Part shown: positions 10,009-24,800 of the stretch, piece by piece
How the letters are laid out: each line of letters begins with the position of its first letter
Numbering within the stretch: position 1 is the stretch's first letter
Source: Aldrovandia affinis
Taxonomy: Eukaryota > Chordata > Actinopteri > Notacanthiformes > Halosauridae
Assembly (NCBI GenBank): GCA_029706075.1
Contig: JAINUG010000014.1
Coordinates: 3,871,001-3,935,000, forward strand
Reading direction: 5' to 3'
DNA length: 64,000 bases
The notes under the pieces: model-generated
Seen by the model: the letters and a program-made list of their open reading frames with translations, nothing else
Told to the model about the DNA's origin: nothing
The model's database searches: none
Made by a program: the position numbers and the translations under genes

Positions 10009-13000
10009 ATGGAGGTCGCCGTGGACCAGGGCCGCCTGCGCTTCCTCTTCCACGCTTGCGATGTGAATAATTCGGGACGAATTGAAAAAGAGGAGTTCTT
10101 TAAAGTCTGCTCGGAACTGCGCGTACAGCCGGCGGAGATGGAGACCATATTTTCCAAGCTTGACCTGGACAGAGACGGCTCGATTAACTTCGAGGAGTTT
10201 ACCAGTGGATTCCAGGGAGTTTCGGAGCTCGTCTTCTTGGGAGGGATGGAGAACGAGCGCGACGGCAGCGATGGACTCGTTCAGGCGTGGGAGACGTTCC
10301 ACAGCCAGCTCGGAGAGCAGGCAAAATTCATCCCCAGGTGAAGTACGATTGTTAAAAAAACATCATCTCATTATTATTATAATAGCTTTTTGACCGAGTT
10401 TCATGTAGATGGCCGTTACATGTGGCAAACCAGCAATAACTGCATAACTGATAGATTTTTTGTTTTAAGCAACTGGTGAAACGTACAGGCACATAGTTTA
10501 TAGTGCCATATTATTATCATATCATATCATATATTATATCACTGGAGTGTGCGGTTATTGAGGGTTTTTTTTTCATTTATTTTTTTCAAACCACTTGATG
10601 AATCGGGAAATTCTTATGGCCTTCGCACGCGCGCACACACACACCTTAAAATAACAAAAACAATAAACTGGAAGAAAAGAAGCAATCACAAAGCATGTAG
10701 TCAATCCATATCCTATTATTGTTAAGGACAAAGACTTTTAAAATAATAAATATTTGGGGCCAATTGGTGGACCACACAGAGGCGCGCGCGTGCACACACA
10801 TATTATCCTGTTGCTTATCGGCACTGTTATTGCATGGATATTTCATATTTTACTTAATGCATTTTAAAATGTCCTACAGCAGCAGTAATGACTGGATTAC
10901 TGGATATAACTCACTTAACTATTTCACTGACAAAAGGTGAAAAGATATATGTGTATGCGGGTAACTGCCAAAATAAAGGAAACGCGAACATAGTGTCTTA
11001 ATAGAGCGTTGGGTCACCACGAACCGCCAGAACAGCTTCAATTGGCATAGATTCTGCAAGGATCTAGAACTCCTGTTGGAGGGATACAACATCATTCTTC
11101 CACAAGAAATGACATCATTTGGTGTTTTGTTGATGGTTGAGATTGGGTTCAATTGGGTTGAGATCTAGCAGCCTTGGAATATGGTTTACATCGTTTTCAT
11201 GCTGATTAAACCATTCAGTGGCCGCTCGTGCCCTGTGGATGGGATATTGTTATTCTGGAAGAGACCACACTCATCAGGATAGAAATGCTTCACCATAGGA
11301 TAGGTGACCACTCAGAATGACTTTGTATTTATTGGCATTTACCTTGCGCTCTAAAGGGTTGAGTGGGTCTAAACCATGCCAAGAAAATGCATCCCACACC
11401 ATAACAGAGCCACCGGAGCTTTGGGTGTTCAGATACTATCAATACGATTATAAACGTGGAATTACAGATTGTGGAATCTATATTGACTCTTTGGTATTCA
11501 TCATTCAGTCAACTCAGACCCACCCAGCAGTGTTTTAGTACAGTAGTCACGGGGCCATCGCTGAGCACGAGGTCGTGGTCTGTAGTTCCACCATGATAAA
11601 GAAGCATGTACAGTGGGGTCCAAAACTCCTGAGTCCACTACCAAGATCTGTTTGTTTTCATCATTCATCAAAAAGGAACACATTTTTACTCGGGTGAACA
11701 ATTTGACCTCTAACTACTTCCCTGCCCTGCTGACATAATTACAAACAGCTGCTGCAAATGTTTAGCAAAGGAAGTGTCCTTTTTCAAGATTAAAGCACCT
11801 GCAGTAGCAACGAGGACACATAGAGGACCATATTAATTATGTCAATATCCAGTATTAATTGTTACAAGGCCAAAACAACTCACACTGTGTATTAGGATTT
11901 TCCATCTATTAAAAGGTCAATGAAAAAAATCAATTAAGTCAACATTTTGAGGAAATGAAAGGCAATGGTGTTCAAACAAAATATATATAGGTATTTCAAT
12001 TTCATACCATCGTTTCTTAAACATTTGTTTTATTTGTACCAGTGTTTTATGACATTCTTGAATAAGAAATACCACATGAGTAAAAATTTTGTTTGTTTTT
12101 GATGAACGATGAAAACAAACAGATCTTGTTAGTGGACTCAGACTTTTGAACCTCACTGTATATGTAGTGTATTTGCCATACAGTGAGTCCGGGTTTCACT
12201 CTTCATCCATGAATTCTGGTGCTCTAACTCATGAAAATGACATGCGTGAGGCTTACTTTGTTCTGTTCATTTAGCCTCCATACACGTTCTGTATCCACCA
12301 CTCTCCTGACCTCTGACCTTTCCCACTTTCCCTTTGTGTGCAGTCTGCTAAGGACTTCCACTAGAGTTGTGAATACGTTGACTGCTGTTGTAAAATTCCC
12401 ACAAATGGAGTCATGCTACTAAAAGTGGGAGATGTCATGGATGATTTAGGGAAGATCCTGGGGGAGATGTTCATGAAACCTGCTGATATCTGTAATTTAC
12501 ATTGGCAAGAAGTTCCCACTGTTTCGGCTGTGCCGAGCTGCTTTGACATGATCACCTGGTGGCCTTTAATGGGATACTCAAAACCCGGAAGTCAGAAGCA
12601 GACAACATGGTGGCACCCTGTAAATGATCCAGAAATAATGCTGCCCCCACCTCCTTCAAACAAATCCCAAAATATTATCTGAAGAGTCAAGATTTTTGTA
12701 TAACATTTTGAAAAAACACACAGTATTCACTGTCGCATTTAAAATAGCCAAAAGTTTATAAGCAAATCAACTTTTTTTGCTCTAAGCAAGATTTATTTTA
12801 GCTGGGCTGGATAATATTAGGTAATTTTGCTCATTCCAAGACCCTATCTTTTCACCATCTTTAAAATGATTGTGTGGATGTAGTGAGGGGATAGGCTCAT
12901 TGTTTGCTTGATTGACATGAGTGCATTGATAGCAAAAGAACTATCACACTGCTCAAACAAAACACACAAGCTATGGTAGCCTAAGGCCAATCTACACTCC

Positions 13001-16000
13001 ATGCGTCACAGCAATAGCAGTGCTGTAAACCACTCATTAATACGGCAGTGGATAGGGGTGATCTACACCAGAAGTGAATGCAGCACGTCACGGGTGCGTT
13101 GCCTGAGCAGCACAGCTTCGTCTTTTTCTGTATTTGCTGCTTACTGAGCAGCAAAATAGTGTTCACAGACATAAATTGGCCCTAAAGGGCCTAAATGCCC
13201 TATGCATTCGTAGAGAATATAAACAGTACATATTGTAAGATGATGCTAAATGCACAGCAGCTAAAAAAGTCATTAATTTTTCTATTTCCATGGCAGAAAA
13301 TAAACCAAAAACTCAAACCTGGAAAAAAGGCAAACTACATTTCGCAATCTGATTTTGTGGAGGGGGCGGGGCGGTTTTGAAAATAGACAACAGACGCTGG
13401 GCAAATTATAAGGGAATGCACAGATCCAATTGCGACGTTGGAAGACACATCCAGATCTCACTTTGACAGTTGGTCGTTTAAAAACAAAGCCTCCTGATGT
13501 AATGGTGTGATTTACCATCCCTGAAATTTGTATTTAGCACTGGTCAATCTGGTCAAACTTTAATGACACATGAAGTTGCAATCCCAGAGACATGAACGCT
13601 AATAGTAAACAACTAACGATAGTGAATGTGTCCTGTCAGACAGAGCGTTATTAATTATGTATGTAACATATGTAATTATGTCCTGTCATTGACGTTGCCT
13701 AGCTGTCCTCACTCGTCATTCTTATCTCCACAGAAGAAAATTGTTCTGCCCAGAGACCTCCAAAAGAAAAATCCTGAATGGACCGTTTTTCTGGTCACTT
13801 GAAATTAACCCTTTCCTTTCCGAAACAAACTAAATCACGAGAGATGAGACATCACGGTGACCGATATCGTTTTAAGGAATAAAAATGATAAATATAAAAT
13901 GTGTTGTGATTTAATAGATTTTGAGATTTAGAAGGCCTGGTCGGTTCCCCTCTGACATACGCAGAGGGAACCTGTTCTGCTGCGGCATCACCTGAAATCG
14001 CAGTGTTTGCCTTCAGTATTTACACATCCCTGACCCAGTTGTGGCAATCATTTGCTTCAGGAAAAATGTGGTAATTCCAGACACAGGGTACAGACACTCG
14101 TACACACGGTACAGACACACACACACACACACACGGTACAGACACACACACATACACATTGTGCACACACATGATAAAGACACAAAACACACACAGTAGA
14201 CACGCAGTTATTCACACCCTTGATAAAGATGAACAAAAGAGATTGTATGAAATAAACTATATAAGTAATGAGCTTTATTTTATGCTCACAAAATGCAGAA
14301 AATTATATTCTTTAATAATACATTGGCATGAACCACAATCAAACAAATTATAATTTTTTCCCAGAAAAGTCAAGAATCACAAATATTCACACCTCTTATC
14401 AGTACTTTGTGGTTCCTCCCTTGGCCATTATAACAGCAAGTAGTTGCCTTTTGTAGTATCGTACGAGGTTATGGAACTTCTTGGGGGGGAATCCTGAACC
14501 ATTCCTCCATGCAGAATTGTTCTGCTTCCTTCAGATTCTTGGGTTGACATTTGTGGACTGCTTTTTTAAGTTCAAACCACAAATGTTCAATTGAATTCAG
14601 GTCTTGAGACTGAGATGGCCACGTTAGGGCATTGATCTTGTGCTCTGTCAACCATTTCTTAGTTGCTTTGGATGTATGTTTGGGATCGTTGTCTTGTTGG
14701 AAGGTCCATCTGCGGCCAAGGTGTAGCTTCCTGGCAGAGGGAACATGGTTTTTGGACAAAATGGTACATACTGGAGTTAATGGTTCCAGGGCCTGTGGAT
14801 GCAAAACAACCCCAGAGCATTAAAGATCCGCCACCATAGGCATTTGGTGCTTTTCAATATTACTTGCATTCTTTGGACGCCAAACATAGCGCTGATGTCC
14901 AAAAAGCTCTATGTTTCTTCAAACCTGTTCCCTCCATTTTATGTAGGCCAATGTATAGTTCTATAACCTTCCAATGAACTTCTAATAAGTTGTATATTTA
15001 TGAAAATGTGTTTTTGTTGGATTCAATTTAAAAGACTGGTTAGGGGTGTGAATAATTGTGATCCAGATGTTTTCTGCAAAAGAAAATTAAAACAAAAAAA
15101 CATTCTGAACAATTGTATTAGTAATGTAGGTTTGGAATTTTCTGAGCATAACATTTCATAACTTCATTACTTATAATTTATTTTATATGATCACTTCTGT
15201 TCATCTTCATCAAGGGTGTGAAATAAAACGGAGAGTTTGCCCAAATTCAATGTAAGTTTATGTTTTTCCTTTAAATTGTGTGATCTTTTTTGTATGCCAT
15301 TACCTGCAGGTGCAATGACACCCATTGTTTTCAGACCGCTGCTAATGATGCTAGCCGTTGGTGGATTCACTGTTAAAATTCTCTAGAAACTCCTCTTTGG
15401 ATATGCAGTACATCATATTGAAAGGGATTTTAAAAAATGATAAATTTTAACCTTTTTTTTTACAGAAAAAACCTGTACTAACGGGGTTTGTCACATGATA
15501 TGTTTTTTGGTTGAAGACACTACTACTACTACTACTACTACTAATAATAATAATATGTTGGGTTGTAGGGACGAGCAGGTAGCCACTCTGTACCAGAACA
15601 TCCACCTGACAGAGCCGCGCATCCTGCCACAGTACGAGCGTGTCATCATGAACTTCATCAGAGAAATCAGACTGCAGAGCTCAGAGATGGAGAACCTGGC
15701 ACTGGCTGTGAAAAGGTACACACATACACACATACACATACGCACACACAATACATCAAACACACACACATTCACATACACATGCACACTCACACGCACA
15801 TGCAATCACACACACACTCACACACAGATTTGCTTATGTACTCCCACTCACACATACATACACACCCACATACTCACACCTACACAAACACTCACATACA
15901 CTTATACACACAGACATTCACTTACATACATTCTCTCACACACAGACACACTCACACTAATACCCACACACACATTCACATGCACACACAGCTCAGAGTA

Positions 16001-19000
16001 GAGTAGTGCTGTGTTGAGTAAATTTGTGTTGGGTTGGTTATTCTCTGCAGAGCTCAGGACAAGGCTGCCATGCAACTCAGTGAGATGGAAGAGGAGATGG
16101 ATCAACGAATCAAAACAGCCGAGAAACTCACAAGACAAGAGGTACCATTACCTGTACCGTACTGTACAACACACCATCTCTACCTGTACCCTGACAATAC
16201 AACATACACCATCTATACATATACCCTGACAATACAACATGCACCATCTCTACCTGTACCCTGACAATACAACATACACCATCTCTACCTGTACCCTGAC
16301 AATACAACATACACCATCTCTACATATACCCTGACAATACAACATACACCATCTCTACCTGTACCCTGACAATACAACATACACCATCTCTACCTGTACC
16401 CTGACAATACAACATACACCATCTCTACCTGTACCCTGACAATACAACATACACCATCTCTACCTGTACCCTGACAATACAACATACACCATCTCTACAT
16501 ATACCCTGACAATACAACATACACCATCTCTACATATACCCTGACAATACAACATACACCATCTCTACCTGTACCCTGACAATACAACATACACCATCTC
16601 TACCTGTACCCTGACAATACAACATACACCATCTCTACATATACCCTGACAATACAACATACACCATCTGTACCTGTACCCTGACAATACAACATACACC
16701 ATCTCTACCTGTACCCTGACAATACAACATACACCATCTATACATATACCCTGACAATACAACATGCACCATCTCTACCTGTAACCTGACAATACAACAT
16801 ACACCATCTCTACCTGTACCCTGACAATACAACATACACCATCTCTACCTGTGACAATACCTGACCAATACAACCTGACACCATCAACATACACCATCTC
16901 TACCTGTACCCTGACAATACAACATACACCATCTCTACCTGTACCCTGACAATACAACATACACCATCTCTACCTGTACCCTGACAATACAACATACACC
17001 ATCTCTACCTGTACCCTGACAATAAAACATACACCATCTGTACATATACCACATACCATACAACATGCAAAATCTGGACCTATACCACAACCATACACCA
17101 TACAATGTCTCAGCCTATACCACTTCTAAGAAAAAACATACATCATCCCTACAGTATACATCTACTTTAAAACATACAGCTCTAACTACTGTCTACTGCC
17201 AGGCTATTAAATTTCAGGCCTCAAGGGCCGCAGTGTCTGAAGGTATTTGCTCCAACCATGCACCACAACACCTGATTTCACTTTTCACTCAAATTGGTGT
17301 ACCTCCTTGGTTCTTAAGCCTGATCTACTGTGTATAGGGCTGTTTAGGTAAAGGCATGCAGTCAGCAAGTCTCTGTCCATATGGTGGATCAGTGATGGAT
17401 AAGTGTTAGAGATTGCCAGTAAGCGCTGATCTGCATTCTCTGTATTCTCTGGTATTCTCATAGTTACAGTAAGTGGAAACTGCTGTTATGTAAGTGTGCA
17501 GTGGCTTGGCCTTGGTGCGGTGTGGTGGTTATTTACTTTGGAGCTGTTGTTTGCCTTGTCCAAGAAAGCAGCCACACCTGCACACACCTGAACACTTACA
17601 CACACCCACCCACACACACGCACACATTTTCACACAGACACACACACACACATGCACACTCACTCTCTCTCTCACACACACACACACATACATGCACAAC
17701 ACACACACACACACACACACTCATTCACTTACTAACTCACTCGCTCACTAACATACACGCACACACAAATAGGTGCACACATTCACATACACAAGCAAAC
17801 ACACACACACACACCCACATATATACACTGACACACACACACACACGTCATCTCCTCATACACTGAAGATGTTCACGTATTGTGGCAGTACCGTATTGGC
17901 AGGAATATAAGGCGGCCCTCATAAGGCCTCCCTTAAACCCTTAAACCCTTCCCTAAGGGTTTAAAAAAAAAGAATTTAACAAGAATGTATTCGGTTGCGG
18001 GTATGTTTTGGTCCTTAGCCATTTCCAAAGCTTTTAGCTGGATGATAGCTCTGGTAATGGACATCCCCTTGTTTCATTTCTGAATGACATTCACAAGCTC
18101 TCCTGTCTCTCTTGAGAGGCCACTTTTAGGTCTGCAAAATGTCTTTTTCCGGCTCTTAGCGGTTGAAAGACGCTCTCTTTGCCCTTGCCATCCTCCCACA
18201 TTATTTTCAGTGACACCGTATTTTTGGCAGCACTACAATTGTTGGATGCCTCTACCTCTTTCACGGCCGTCATTGTCAAATTTGCATCATAGCTCCTTTT
18301 CAATCCTTTGATTACTTGATCCACCTTTTTCAACACGGTCATCAGCATGCTTCTCCCATGTTTCCCTCGCTCTGCTGTACACTCCAGCACCACAGAAAAA
18401 CTAAACTAACTAACTAACTAACCAGCATCACCTGCCGTCGTGGTAGTATTCTAGCAATACATTTCCACTTGTCTGTGAACATAAGACGAGTGTTGTTTTT
18501 CAGGGTATTTTTAGGGGGGAAAACCCTGCCTTATATTCAGGCCAATACGGTAATAATCCTGGTGGTCTTCAGTTGGTTTACCACACTGCCAACAAACTGA
18601 AACCTGCTCGGACCGAGGAACGAACAACACATTTTCATGAACTGCATTAACTTTTGAATCATCCATTTTACACACGTTTTCAGAGAAGTTCCCACCCTTC
18701 ACCGGTGTCCAGCGTGTGTGTGTGCGTGCTGTTTGTGTACGTCTCCATGGAAACACAGCTCCGGTTCAAAATGTGTCCTGAAATAGATCCCAAATTCCCT
18801 CTATCTTATCAGGGGAACAGAATTACCTCACACGCTGCTCACCTGCTCCTGGCACACCCTCAGCATGCTGTACTTTACAGAGCAGATAAAGCGTCAGAGC
18901 CAGAGTCAGAGTCAGGCACAGAAACCGAGTCAGAGACCGCTACAGGCATTCTGTGTTTCCCTGTGTGTTTACCATAGCGCCAGATGTAAGAAACATTCAG

Positions 19001-21475
19001 GGCCAGATGTAAGAAACAGGGGTCTTACTGCCCCTGTTGCTGTCTGTCTCTAATCATTTACATCTTACAGGGAAATCTTACTCTGCTATGACGGGAATCT
19101 CTGTGTGTGTGTGTTCAGGAATTATAGAACCACACGATAGACCAGCATTATAGAACCATCCAACCTGGAGGCTGGAAAGGGCTTGGCCTTCAGCGGAGCG
19201 TAGACCTTTATGTGCCCCACAGGGAGTCATGATATCCTTCCCATCCTGAGTGTGATGTGTGTCTGTGAGAGTGCAGGTGACATTGTGTTTCTGTGACAGT
19301 GAATTCAGTGTGTTCCAGTGAGAGTGAATGTGATATGTTTCTGTGAAACTGAATGTGATGTGCATTTGTGAGAGTGCAGGTGTTTCTGTGACAGTGATTG
19401 TGTTTCTGTGACAGTGATTGTGAGGTTGTGTTTCTGTGAGAGTGAATGTGACATTGAGCGCATGCGTTGTGGTGCCTTACAGGAAGTGAAAAGGGCGGAG
19501 ACCCAAGCGGCGCTCTGTGAGCTAAAGCGTCAGTACGAGTCCGAGGTGTGCGAGCTGCAGCTGAAGATTCAGAAGATGCAGATGGTAATGCAGCCATTAT
19601 TAAATAATAATAAACCGACGGAGTCACTGTGAGAAGCTGCAGCTGGAAGCCTGAAACACTCTTTCCTCACAGATTGAAGATCAGTATAAGAATATCAACC
19701 TGAAAGATGAGATGGCGGCGCTCAAGAGAAAAATCAGCGGATTGACTGTGGTGAGAGTTTCCCTTTATTTATAGTGCTGAGAGTTTCCTTTTATTCTGTT
19801 TAAGTCAGAGCCAATGGGAAGAACTGCCATGTTCTGCCAGAGACCTTAATGAAATGAGCCCGTAGTCATTGGGTTTTGTTCACGTCCTGCCCCCTCGGAC
19901 CGCAATAACAGGAAGTACTGCTGTATCCTGCCCCTTCAGACAGTGTTAACAGGAAGTGGGGCTGTATCCCGCCCCCCTCAGACCACATTAACAGGAAGTG
20001 TTGCTGTATGTCGCCCTCAAACCACATTAACAGGAAATACTGCTGTATCCTGCCCCTTCAGACAGTGTTAACAAGAAGTGGTGCTGTATCCCGCCCCTTC
20101 AGACAGTGTTAACAGGAAGTGGTGCTGTATCCCGCCCCTCTCAGACAGTGTTAACAGGAAATACTGCTGTATCCTGCCCCCTCAGACTGCATTAACAGGA
20201 AGTGTTGCTGTATCCTGCCCCTTCAGACTGCATTAACAGGAAGTGTTGCTGTATCCTGCCCCTTCAGACCACATTAACAGGAAGTGGTGCTGTATCCTGC
20301 CCCTTCAGACAGTGTTAACAGGAAGTGGTGCTGTATCCTGCCCCTTCAGACAGTGTTAACAGGAAGTGGTGCTGACCACATTAACAGGAATCCTGCCCCT
20401 TCAGACAGTGTTAACAGGAAGTGGTGCTGTATCCTGCCCCTTCAGACAGTGTTAACAGGAAGTGGTGCTGTATCCTGCCCCTTCAGACAGTGTTAACAGG
20501 AAGTGGTGCTGTATCCCGCCCCTCTCAGACAGTGTTAACAGGAAGTGGTGCTGTATCCCGCCCCTCTCAGACCACATTAACAGGAAGTGTTGCAGTGTCC
20601 TGCTTAGGGTTGGGCAATATCCTAATTTCCATTATCCCTGGCATGCCTTTGGGAAATATCGCAATATTCTATAGTATTGGATATCATCCCAACCCTAGGT
20701 TTGAGGACACATTTTGAAAGAAAATGTTATTGGCCTGAGCTGGAGGAGGAGCTGATTGGGCTCAAAACAGTATTGTTAGCTGTAGATGAGTCTAGTGAAT
20801 GCTCTGAGTGAAATTGTGATGGTTTGTCAGATATAATTTTAATCATTATGTATTTACAGTATGACTGTAGAGGTATAAGTCTAGTGAGTCAATTCTTTGA
20901 CTCACTAGAGGGCTGGGCATAAATGGTTAAACAGCAGGCCACTGCACAAGCAGTAATGCACATATTTTTGGAATTATACAGATTGTATAATATCACTTCA
21001 CTCTTTATGTATAATATTCATATCTAAAAAATATTGATATATATTTTTAGAACCTAAAAAAATATGAGATTTGGGTTTTAAATATTGTGCTCACGGAAAA
21101 TAATTTTGTACAAACATCGTGTCAGGCGATATTATCGGATATCGGCCCCTCCGACCATGTTAACAGGAAGTGTTGCTGTGTCTCTCAGGACAATCAGAGG
21201 CTAAAGAAGGAGTTGCTGGAGTCCCACACTACCATGGCCTTCCTGCAGAGTGAGTTGGACACACTGAAGAGCGACTACACTGACCAATCCATCAACTGTG
21301 AGAGGTACACAGGCTGTTACACAATGCTACTATTACACACGGTTACGCAGACAGTTACACAATGATACTGTTACACGCAGTTACAGTTACACCTGGTACT
21401 GCTGCACACACACCACTATTGCATGCACTGTGAATATATGTATACATACATGCTCAGACACAAACACACACACAT

Positions 21476-21511
<36 letters not shown>

Positions 21512-21797
21512 GTCCCATGAATGATGAGGTAATTGTGTTGTGTAAGAGAGCTCTACACAGTGGGTAAACAGAATGTGTAGGAATGTCCTGTGACTGTCAG
21601 GCCGTGGCAGCGGCGGGGAGTGTGATCAGGAGCCCATGTGACGTCTGCATTTGCCATGGTGGTAACAGGATATCCTGGAGTGACCTAGCACACACAAAGA
21701 GGCTCACGGCAAAACGCTCTGCGTTACCTGGCAACCAAGCCTGGGAGCGTAAACCTGCCACTTTACTGCGTCAAGTTCCAAAAGTCTTACAGCTTGA

Positions 21798-21846
<49 letters not shown>

Positions 21847-24800
21847 AGAATTGAGAGTTTATTTTTGTCTCCTCAGAGAAGAGGCGCTAATGAGGGGATA
21901 CACAGATGAAAGGGACAGTTTGGAGCGGCAGGTTGAGATTCTTCAGTAAGTAACTATACACAGACACACACACACACACACACACTACACAAGCAGAGGT
22001 CTCACAGACATCTGTTATGCTGATGATGTCGTGAGCTGGTGTGATAGGTCCTCCCTTTTGGCTCCGCCCTGCAGGTCAGCCAATAGGAAGCTCCATGACA
22101 GTAACGATGGGCTGAGGAGCACTCTGGAGAACAGCCTGAGTAAATACAACCAGTGTCTGGTGAGCACAACAGGACCCGGACCTCTGAATATGATATTATT
22201 ATTATTATATAAATATATCATTCTGGTGCATTGTGGGACCTGTACTCCTGTCACGGATGTAACTGAAATTGATCAACCATTGGAATACAATGTTATTATT
22301 TTTGACATATCTGTGAAATGTAGTATGATTAAATTATTGAAACAATGGTGCAGTTAGTTATTATTATTATTATGTTAGTGTGTGATTAGGGAATTAGTCC
22401 TAGTTAATCAGAGATTGATGATTTCATTCCAGTGTGTGAATGATAATATCAAACTTGCTCTTTATTTATCCACCACGGAGATGTTTTTTCAGCATATTCT
22501 TTAATCTCTTCACATCTTTCCTGATCAGTTTGTGGCCCACTACATTGTGCTTATCCCCGTCTGCTGCACCAAGCCCTGTCTCTAGTCCCAACAATGTTAT
22601 AACCCCCGTTAATCAGGACAGCCTTGAGTTCCAAAAAATGCATTTTTAACATTTTATGTTTAAACAAAGGAACTTCCGAGTGTCACTTGTACATGTCCTC
22701 TCGCCCTCCCCCAGTCCTGACTGCACCAAACCATCTCTTTTTTTTATTTTTTTTACATTTTTGTTTCTGATTTTATCCCATTTTCTCCCAATTTGGTAGC
22801 CAATTAGACCCGCTATTTTTACGTCAATCCCCCCCTAGTAATGTTCGCTGCCGTAGTCCTGCGACCGGTAGTGACGAAGGCGAAGTGACGCCTCTTCCGA
22901 GACGTCACTCGCCAAGCCGTCGACCGAACCCCGGTACTTACAGGGCCACTCTTATACGCAGCGAACGTCACGTCGGCTTCCCTCCCCCCTCCCTGGGGCG
23001 GACAGCCAATCGCCGCCCCCTGGTGGCACTCCCGGCCAAAGCCGACACTTGGCGAGACGGGGAATTGAACCCCGGTCTCCGTGGCCAGCGTCGGACGTTG
23101 TAACCACTGGACCATGCGGGAGGCCCACCAAACCATCTCTAACGAAACTCTGCTCCAAAAGCTCTTTATTAATGATCCCCTCACTGGTGTTATTATACCC
23201 AGCCGTGATAGCCTCCATCTGGGCAGTCTGTGCCTCCCTATCCTTATCCCTAATTACCCCCGCCCCCCCTCATGTTTCTAGTTTAAATGATGATCTGCTA
23301 CCCTAATATTAAGCTGGTCCAACCCATCTGTACCCCTCCGGTTCAGGTGTACCCCCGTCACACTTTTACAGGTCACCCCTGTTCAAAAAGACATCCCAGT
23401 GCCCCATAAACGTGCACCAGGTTTATAGCCATGTGTTAAATCTCCTTATAATATTTTTCTTCCCTTTGCTAGTGCATGGTGCCAGCAGAATTACTGAGAA
23501 AACCATGGTGGGGGTTCTGCTCCTGATATTTGCTGCTAATTGCACAAATGTGTCCTGCGGTACCTCAAACGTAACCCTTACCTATGTGATCAACCAAAAA
23601 TCATGGTTCAGTACGTACCTCGGTTTTGAAGTAACGGTTCGGTACGTTTTCGGTACAGCGGGGGAAAAAATAAATGCAAAACATAAAATTGCTTTTTATT
23701 TATTATGAACTTTGTAAACAGTGGCTAATTGGCCATAATTTACTGAACAAAGTACTGAAATGCGGACAAGAGGGAACTTCGTAGCGGGGCTCAATCACTT
23801 TCAACATACATTTTAAACCAGTATTCTCAACAACAGAGTATGGTCGCAGATCCGCTCCTACAGCATTTGTTATTGCTTTGGCCCGGTCTGAATTATCAGC
23901 AAGAGGCTGCTTAAATGCCATGGGGAGCTGGGTTTGCACTCCTCTGTTTTCCCCTTGTACCAGTGATATTCACATTCGGGTGATGCCGTCTCAAATGAGT
24001 AATCAAGTTCGGCATACTGCCAGCGACCCGATCTCAGTTGAACAATGCCGGCACGGTCCATTGCTACTGTAATTCACTGGGAAACCGTAATGTTCCCAAA
24101 CAGGAGACTTGATTGATATGGGAGGGTCTTCAAGCTCTGGCTTCTCATTGGCGTTCAACATGGTTATATCTTCGGGGGGGGGAACTCTTGAGTTTTTAAT
24201 TAAGTTCTGCACACAAAAAAGTTCTGCACGTGCATTAGTGGTTAAAGCAAAATTGCATTTGTTCTGTTCACATCGCGTACCAAACCAAACATTTCTGTAC
24301 CAAACGGTTCAGTACGAATACATGTACCATTACACCCCTAGGCCGTGACCACTGGATCCACCCCCGCTCTGGTTGGGAGCTTGCCCGCGGGCTCCAGAAC
24401 GTCTCCTGCCTTGGCACCAGGAAGCCAACATGCCACACGAGACTCTTTATGATGCGAACACCACCTGATTTCACTAATTAGCTCGCCTCCTGACCAAGGA
24501 GGTCTACTAATTATTCTAAATCAGGTGGTGTAGTGCGTGGTTGGAGCAAATACCTGCAGACACAGCGGACCTCGAGGCCTGGAGTTGAAGACCCTGCACT
24601 AGACTATGGACCCCTCTACTTCCAGTGTGTGATTGTTTTAATTCCAGTGGGTGTCCAATGATGTAATCAGTGTTTGATGATGTAATTTCAGCGGGTTCAA
24701 ACATCCCCGGGCAGCACCATTTCTATGACCAGTCCCAGATCCAGCGACCTGCACACTCTGTATGACAGGTAGGATATGAGTACTGTTCTCTCAGTGTCAG

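Noticed and set aside
12413-12682. Open frame of 89 codons in rasef intron 1
   Set aside because: No recognised domain. Joining it between exons 1 and 2 would break the EF-hand to [16 protein letters not shown] junction known for this family.
16144-17045. CRISPR-like regular array
   Set aside because: The whole 35-bp unit repeats with no unique spacers, and the genome is vertebrate.
22990-23125. tRNA-Glu-like gene on the minus strand
   Set aside because: It is the head of a SINE bounded by a 15-bp target duplication.
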